Below are positions 60,226 to 64,000 of a DNA stretch of 64,000 nucleotides, piece by piece. The stretch is taken from the NCBI GenBank assembly GCA_949296355.1, contig CASFPS010000001.1, positions 98,297-162,296 on the forward strand, given 5' to 3'. Source of the stretch: an uncultured bacterium (GTDB lineage Bacteria; Cyanobacteriota; Vampirovibrionia; Gastranaerophilales; Gastranaerophilaceae). The position numbers were made by a program, and so were the translations under genes. The notes below the pieces were generated by a model, which did no database searches, was not told the DNA's origin, and saw only the letters and a program-made list of their open reading frames with translations. How positions within the stretch are numbered: position 1 is the first letter of the stretch; each line of letters starts with the position of its first letter.

Positions 60226-60490
60226 AATCCAAAGAAAGACATATTGAATAATTATCAATAACTTCATATTGCATTAAACTATTAATATGTTCTTGTTTTT
60301 TTCTATTATTTTCAAGTATTTCTTGAATTCTATTTTCTCTATTTATTAAAGATGCTTCAATTTTATCAGCTATATAATAAATAAAAGAAACAGGAATTAT
60401 AAGAAGCCCTAAAACAATCCCCGTTGAACGATAAATATCAACTGAAGCATCTCCTGAAAAGAAAAATTTAGCTAACCTGAAAAATATCAA
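60197..60490 (-). CDS. Membrane protein of unknown function, possibly truncated
   Basis: This 97-residue frame (TTG start at 60490) has a membrane segment ([20 protein letters not shown]) and a charged helix ([20 protein letters not shown]). The composition matches the AT-rich host. It overlaps the start of glyA by 29 bp, and its N-terminus may be cut at a contig join. No family recognised. Confidence 0.4.
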   Translation of the reverse strand: MIFFRLAKFFFSGDASVDIYRSTGIVLGLLIIPVSFIYYIADKIEASLINRENRIQEILENNRKKQEHINSLMQYEVIDNYSICLSLDYESKKTKRS

Positions 60491-60767
60491 TTGGACTCAA
60501 TTAAAAGACGCTACCTTATACGTCAGGTTTAACGTCAACCCGGACAAAGAAGAAATTATTAAACCGAACGGCTCGCGCAGCGGATATGTTTTAAGATGGA
60601 AAGACGGAACGGAAATTAACCAATACAGTTTCTACACCATGGTTCCGATGAATCTTGAAAGAGCCGCTGAACAAGATGATGTGAGAAGCCTACAGTATTG
60701 GATGGAAGGACTTTCCAACCCCATGACATTAAAAACCTTCTATCAGCAAGGGATTAAATCGGAATAA
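60435..60767 (+). pseudogene. C-terminal fragment of an unidentified gene without a start
   Basis: An open frame with no plausible start runs from 60435 to a stop at 60765-60767 ([58 protein letters not shown]). It looks coding and is cut at its 5' side against a gene on the opposite strand, as expected at a rearrangement or assembly join. Confidence 0.4.
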
Positions 60768-60813
60768 CCTATTCAAAATTAGGCTTTCCGGACCACTCCA
60801 TTCCCCATCCCCC

Positions 60814-60850
60814 AAAAAAAGCCCACTGCGACGATCAGATCACAGTGGGC
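60814..60850 (-). terminator. Intrinsic terminator on the minus strand
   Basis: GCCCACTG (60821-60828) pairs with CAGTGGGC (60843-60850). Reading leftward the stem is followed by seven U residues (A7 at 60814-60820). Confidence 0.7.
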
Positions 60851-61110
60851 AGTTAAATTGGAAAGGTAGCTAGGCTCGTCGCCTGCGCTTTCCCCGAACG
60901 AAACCGATCTCCCTCAAACGATTCCGTCCACCCGATGAAACGGATGCGACCAGCGCATCCCCCTCGTTTCACCCGGCTCGAGCACCCGTAAGCGAAGAAC
61001 CAAGCGCTCGGTGAGCATCAAAACCACAATTCCGTTCCGATCCTCACGCCTTTATTGTCATCCTTTTTCATGACAATGAGAACTAGGACTTTCCTTACCC
61101 CTAAAGAGGC
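60851..61110 (-). ncRNA. Structured non-coding stretch, candidate ncRNA
   Basis: No gene is visible between 60851 and 61140. Strong hairpins occur at 60936-60971 (TGAAACG and GATGCG arms, both perfect) and 61055-61076 (TTGTCAT/ATGACAA), and the minus-strand transcript would end at the terminator at 60814. GC content is higher than in the rest of the window. The class is not recognised. Confidence 0.35.
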
Positions 61111-61159
61111 ATTAAAAGCAATAGATTAAATAACAAACTGATTTTCTAGCGAAAGAATA

Positions 61160-61624
61160 TTACCGCCAGGGTATATCACCGGGGAATAAGCGATCCACGA
61201 GCTCACGAAATTCAACCGACGCGTCGTCAACCTTATCTAAAAGCGTTGGTTTCCCACTACGTTCGTCCCATTGAACGGTATAGACATTATTGTGGCGGCC
61301 GACTTCAGTTAATTCCAACTTGGCATAACGAAGAGATGAATGACTCCAGGATGAGCCGTAGACAGCTTCGTAGCGAAGCGTTTGAGGACAAGATAGAAGC
61401 GTTTTCGTGTCATCGCTTTTTACACGAGTAACTTTTAACCCCTTATCCATCAAGGCTCGTCTCAAAGTCAAAAAAGCTTGAGGACGCACGGAAGGATTGT
61501 CCACTAAGCAAAGATTTTTCTGACCGGCTCCGTGCCAATCATCAGAAGCGGGCGTTCCCGCACAACCTGAAAGAGTCAGAAGAGCTGCGCCCATACAGGC
61601 CGCGGACAACAAAGACAAACGCAT
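61160..61624 (-). CDS. Small lipoprotein of unknown function
   Basis: The 154-residue protein has a lipoprotein signal (MRLSLLSAACMGAALLTLSG then Cys21, lipobox LSGC). The mature part has one disulfide-capable pair and a pattern seen in short periplasmic Sbal-type lipoproteins (YGSSWSHSSLRYAKLELTEV). Codon use is GC-richer than in the prophage host. Function unknown. Confidence 0.7.
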   Translation of the reverse strand: MRLSLLSAACMGAALLTLSGCAGTPASDDWHGAGQKNLCLVDNPSVRPQAFLTLRRALMDKGLKVTRVKSDDTKTLLSCPQTLRYEAVYGSSWSHSSLRYAKLELTEVGRHNNVYTVQWDERSGKPTLLDKVDDASVEFRELVDRLFPGDIPWR

Positions 61625-61771
61625 GATGGCTACCTTAAATATCTGCCCTGATTGTACTAGTCATCCGAGAAAAAACAATAGAGTTAGACACTTAGTCATC
61701 GATCTGTAAGGAAAAATTAATCTATCGGTCATACAATGCGGAAATTCAATTGAGAACTGTGTGCAAAAAAG

Positions 61772-62224
61772 ATGTCTGAAAAAAATACCCCTTCTCCCGC
61801 GCCTGCTCTTTGGAACCCGATGTGGGCCATTTTGCTGAGTTTTATCTTCACGCCGGTCTTTGGCGGCATCGTCTGCGGGATGAATTGGCGCGCAATGGGC
61901 AAAGAAGAAATGAGTGTGCGCTCATTTAGCTTTATGCGTTCGACGATTTTCATTATGGTTCTCTATATTTTCGCCGAACCGATGCTTCGCGGCATCCCCT
62001 ACACCCAGTACGTCCTGCTTGCTCTGATGGTCGGACTGTGGTTGGTTTGGACCTTCATGGACGGACTCAAACAATTACGCTACGTCAACGACACCTACGG
62101 CGAAGATTACGAACATAAATTCTGGGCCAAATGCATCACCTGGGGTGTAGGCGGCTGGGTGGCCTACTATGCCTTGGCCATTACTTACGTTATCGGCCTG
62201 CATCTTTTAGGCACTGCTATTTAG
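61772..62224 (+). CDS. Multi-span inner membrane protein
   Basis: This is a 150-residue protein with about four hydrophobic spans (MWAILLSFIFTPVFGGIVCG, STIFIMVLYIFAEP, YVLLALMVGLWLVWTFM, WVAYYALAITYVIGLHLLG). It resembles small unnamed proteobacterial membrane proteins. It probably forms an operon with the Sel1-repeat gene 14 bp downstream. Confidence 0.7.
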   Translation: MSEKNTPSPAPALWNPMWAILLSFIFTPVFGGIVCGMNWRAMGKEEMSVRSFSFMRSTIFIMVLYIFAEPMLRGIPYTQYVLLALMVGLWLVWTFMDGLKQLRYVNDTYGEDYEHKFWAKCITWGVGGWVAYYALAITYVIGLHLLGTAI

Positions 62225-62238
62225 AATCCGACATCACC

Positions 62239-63270
62239 ATGGCTGCACGAGCGAAAAAAGCCGAAGTCAACCGAAACGCCAGAGCCAACTATGTGCTCGG
62301 GCTTTTGGGCGGCGTCGCGCTCTCCCCGCCTCAGGCTTCCAAAGAAGCCATGCAGTACTACGCTCGCGCTGCCGCTGAAGGCAATCCTGACGCTCAGTAC
62401 CAACTCGCCAAATTACTGGTGGAGGGGCAAACGCTCTCAACCAACAATCGTGCGGCCTTAAAGTGGCTCAAAAAAGCCGTTGAAAAAGACCATGCGGCCA
62501 GTCAACATCTTTTGGGCGTTATGTACTTAAAAGGCCAAGGCGTCACGCGAGATGCCCAGCGCGCATTGGAACTTTTTCGTCAAGCGGCTATTTCCGGTAA
62601 CGCAGAAGCCGAATACGACCTCGGATGCGCCTTAATGGATGGCATTGCCGGCGAAAAAGATGACTACCAGGCTTTACGCTGGTTTAGGCTCGCAGGAGCC
62701 CAGGGGCATGTTAAAAGTCAATACCGAGTGGGCTATGCGCTCGCTCACGGCGCCGGATGCGAAATTGATCTGCAGCAGGCGGCCACATGGCTTAGAAAAG
62801 CGGCGGTCAACGGTGATCCCAAAGGGCAGTACGAATTCGGACTCTTATTTATTCATCCGGACTATCCTAAGCGAAACGAAGAAGAAGCTTTTCGCTGGAT
62901 CAGACTTTCTGCCATTGCAGGCTTCGCGCCCGCTCAGTACCAACTTGCGCTGTTTTATCAGGCAGGCGAGGGAACCCTCGCCTCTTATGAAGAAGCTTTC
63001 ACCTGGGCAAGACGCGCAGCCGCTCAAGGCGAAGAAAAAGCTCTCTTGCTTTTAGCCAGCCTCTACCGTTTTGGTGCCGGCACTGCTGCCAACATCACAG
63101 CGGCTTACGCAATTGCCTCTTATCTTTCAGGCACTGAAAACCCAAATGCCGCGGCGCTTTTACAAACGCTTGAACCTCAAATTGCGGCTGGTGACCGTGC
63201 TCGAGTTCAGAAAATGCTCTCTTCAACAAAAAGCGCTCTAGAGCTTATCGAGAATATCTCTACACTTTAG
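62239..63270 (+). CDS. Sel1-like repeat (SLR) protein
   Basis: This 343-residue protein is almost wholly built of Sel1 repeats (AAEGNPDAQYQLAKLLVEGQ, DHAASQHLLGVMYLKGQGV, GNAEAEYDLGCALMDG, GDPKGQYEFGLLF), each a helix pair of about 36 residues. SLR proteins are adaptors in signalling or host interaction. The start at 62239 is chosen; the frame upstream lies inside the preceding gene. No signal peptide is visible. Confidence 0.85.
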   Translation: MAARAKKAEVNRNARANYVLGLLGGVALSPPQASKEAMQYYARAAAEGNPDAQYQLAKLLVEGQTLSTNNRAALKWLKKAVEKDHAASQHLLGVMYLKGQGVTRDAQRALELFRQAAISGNAEAEYDLGCALMDGIAGEKDDYQALRWFRLAGAQGHVKSQYRVGYALAHGAGCEIDLQQAATWLRKAAVNGDPKGQYEFGLLFIHPDYPKRNEEEAFRWIRLSAIAGFAPAQYQLALFYQAGEGTLASYEEAFTWARRAAAQGEEKALLLLASLYRFGAGTAANITAAYAIASYLSGTENPNAAALLQTLEPQIAAGDRARVQKMLSSTKSALELIENISTL

Positions 63271-63274
63271 GCAA

Positions 63275-63307
63275 ATAAAAAGGCAAGCTCCTCAACCAGA
63301 ACTTGCC
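63275..63307 (-). terminator. Terminator for rlmB
   Basis: GGCAAG (63282-63287) pairs with CTTGCC (63302-63307). On the minus strand it is followed by TTTTTATTT. It separates the convergent Sel1 and rlmB genes. Confidence 0.6.
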
Positions 63308-63328
63308 CTCTCACTGAAAACGGAAAAA

Positions 63329-64000
63329 TTATCGACCGTTTTTCAAATATCGTTGACGCACGCTTTCAAAAAGACAGATACCCGTGGCAACGGAGACATT
63401 CAGACTTTCCACTGAACCCGTTAAAGGAATCTTGGCCAAATCGTCACAGCGTTTGCGGGTTAACTGACGCAAGCCCGGGCCTTCGGCACCCATCACCCAA
63501 GCGAAAGCGCCGGTCTGATCAAAGTCATAAATTGTCTTTGTGGCTTCGCCTGCTGCGCCCACCACCGTCACACCGGCATCACGCAATTCAACAATGGCAC
63601 TGGCCAAATTCGTCACAGTCACAACGGGAACCGTTTCGGCAGCGCCTGCCGCGGCCTTCGCCGCCGCAGGAGTTACGGTTGCCGAGCGGTCTTTCGGAAT
63701 AATCACGGCATGAACGCCGGCCGCATCCGCAGAGCGCAAACAAGCTCCGAAATTTCTCGGATCCGTAATGCCATCCAAAATTAAAAAGAGAGAGTCCGGA
63801 CGAATCTCATCCATCAATTCATCAAATGTCAGGCTCACTTCCAAAGGTTTGGCCATGGCCACGATACCCTGATGGGGAATGTCTCCGGAAACCATACCGT
63901 TTAAGCGGTCGTGTCCGGCTTGCATGACACGCACACCCAAACTTTCCAGTTCAGCGCGCATCTGACTCATGCGCTTATCACGTCTTTGCGGATCAACATA
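63329..64000 (-). CDS. rlmB: 23S rRNA 2'-O-methyltransferase RlmB (SpoU family), 5' end outside window
   Basis: The SPOUT methyltransferase domain is complete: LILDGITDPRNFGACLRSAD (motif 1), AWVMGAEGPGLRQL (motif 2) and KIPLTGSVESLNVSVATGI (motif 3). The substrate-binding part GMVSGDIPHQGIVA precedes it. The frame stays open upstream of the internal ATG at 63970 to the window edge (YVDPQRRDKR), so the true start lies beyond 64000. It methylates G2251 of 23S rRNA in E. coli. Composition is proteobacterial. Confidence 0.93.
   Translation of the reverse strand, partial: YVDPQRRDKRMSQMRAELESLGVRVMQAGHDRLNGMVSGDIPHQGIVAMAKPLEVSLTFDELMDEIRPDSLFLILDGITDPRNFGACLRSADAAGVHAVIIPKDRSATVTPAAAKAAAGAAETVPVVTVTNLASAIVELRDAGVTVVGAAGEATKTIYDFDQTGAFAWVMGAEGPGLRQLTRKRCDDLAKIPLTGSVESLNVSVATGICLFESVRQRYLKNGR

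Noticed and set aside
61080..61112. AGGAAAGTCC on the minus strand as part of an RNase P RNA
   Set aside because: The short match to the conserved P4 region is not accompanied by the ACAGAA 3' partner or the expected length and layout.

Overview
The window is AT-rich bacterial DNA carrying a complete-looking 45-kb prophage, followed at the right end by about 3 kb with a clearly different base composition. The bacterial flanks on both sides of the prophage (1-10800 and 55797 to about 60400) encode core genes in an AT-rich codon style: recR, ybaB, yebC, lgt, prfA, ylxR, infB, glyA and a WecA/TagO-type transferase. A reading frame with an N-terminal SFKG motif and an intergenic GGTTGGGT palindrome that resembles repeats of the cyanobacterial lineage make a gut Vampirovibrionia/Gastranaerophilales (non-photosynthetic sister group of Cyanobacteria) the best guess. 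This is inference, not proof.

The prophage lies between two identical 53-bp copies of the 3' half of a tRNA-Glu gene (10801-10853 and 55744-55796); the right copy completes the functional tRNA. It is a temperate relative of T7-like podoviruses. From left to right it holds: small neck-region proteins, portal, scaffold, capsid, a GT8 glycosyltransferase, tail tube proteins, four internal virion proteins (one with an M23 peptidase domain, one of 1696 residues with zincin-like segments) and a tail fibre. These are followed by a diversity-generating retroelement (DGR), lysis genes and the terminase. A regulatory region comes next, with early small genes, a second tyrosine recombinase, a 10-bp phased repeat array, a leftward lysogeny operon (S24-type repressor plus two membrane proteins) and two promoters overlapped by the same AACAAWTTGTT palindrome. 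The last part is the replication module: single-subunit RNA polymerase, SSB, endonuclease I, primase-helicase, family A DNA polymerase, two endonuclease VII-like proteins, 5' exonuclease, Rnl2-type RNA ligase and a dATP/dGTP diphosphohydrolase. An excisionase-like HTH protein and the integrase close it.

The most striking system is the DGR. The fibre's last 112-bp variable repeat (29184-29295) matches a template repeat (29402-29513) except at 12 positions, all of which are adenines in the template. The adjacent reverse transcriptase has lost, in frame, the segment that should carry the YxDD catalytic motif, so the cassette looks like a recently disabled diversifier. The large terminase is split by a -1 frameshift and appears to start at a non-AUG codon. 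Together these suggest a prophage that is decaying or one with unusual expression signals.

Two transcripts that would start at the repressor-controlled promoters begin with RNA able to fold into long-range closed structures (35033-35180 and 39565-39740), candidates for undescribed regulatory or immunity RNAs. From about 60.5-60.8 kb onward the GC content rises and the genes (lipoprotein, membrane protein, Sel1-repeat protein, rlmB) look proteobacterial. The right end is therefore probably a contig chimera, or less likely a transfer.
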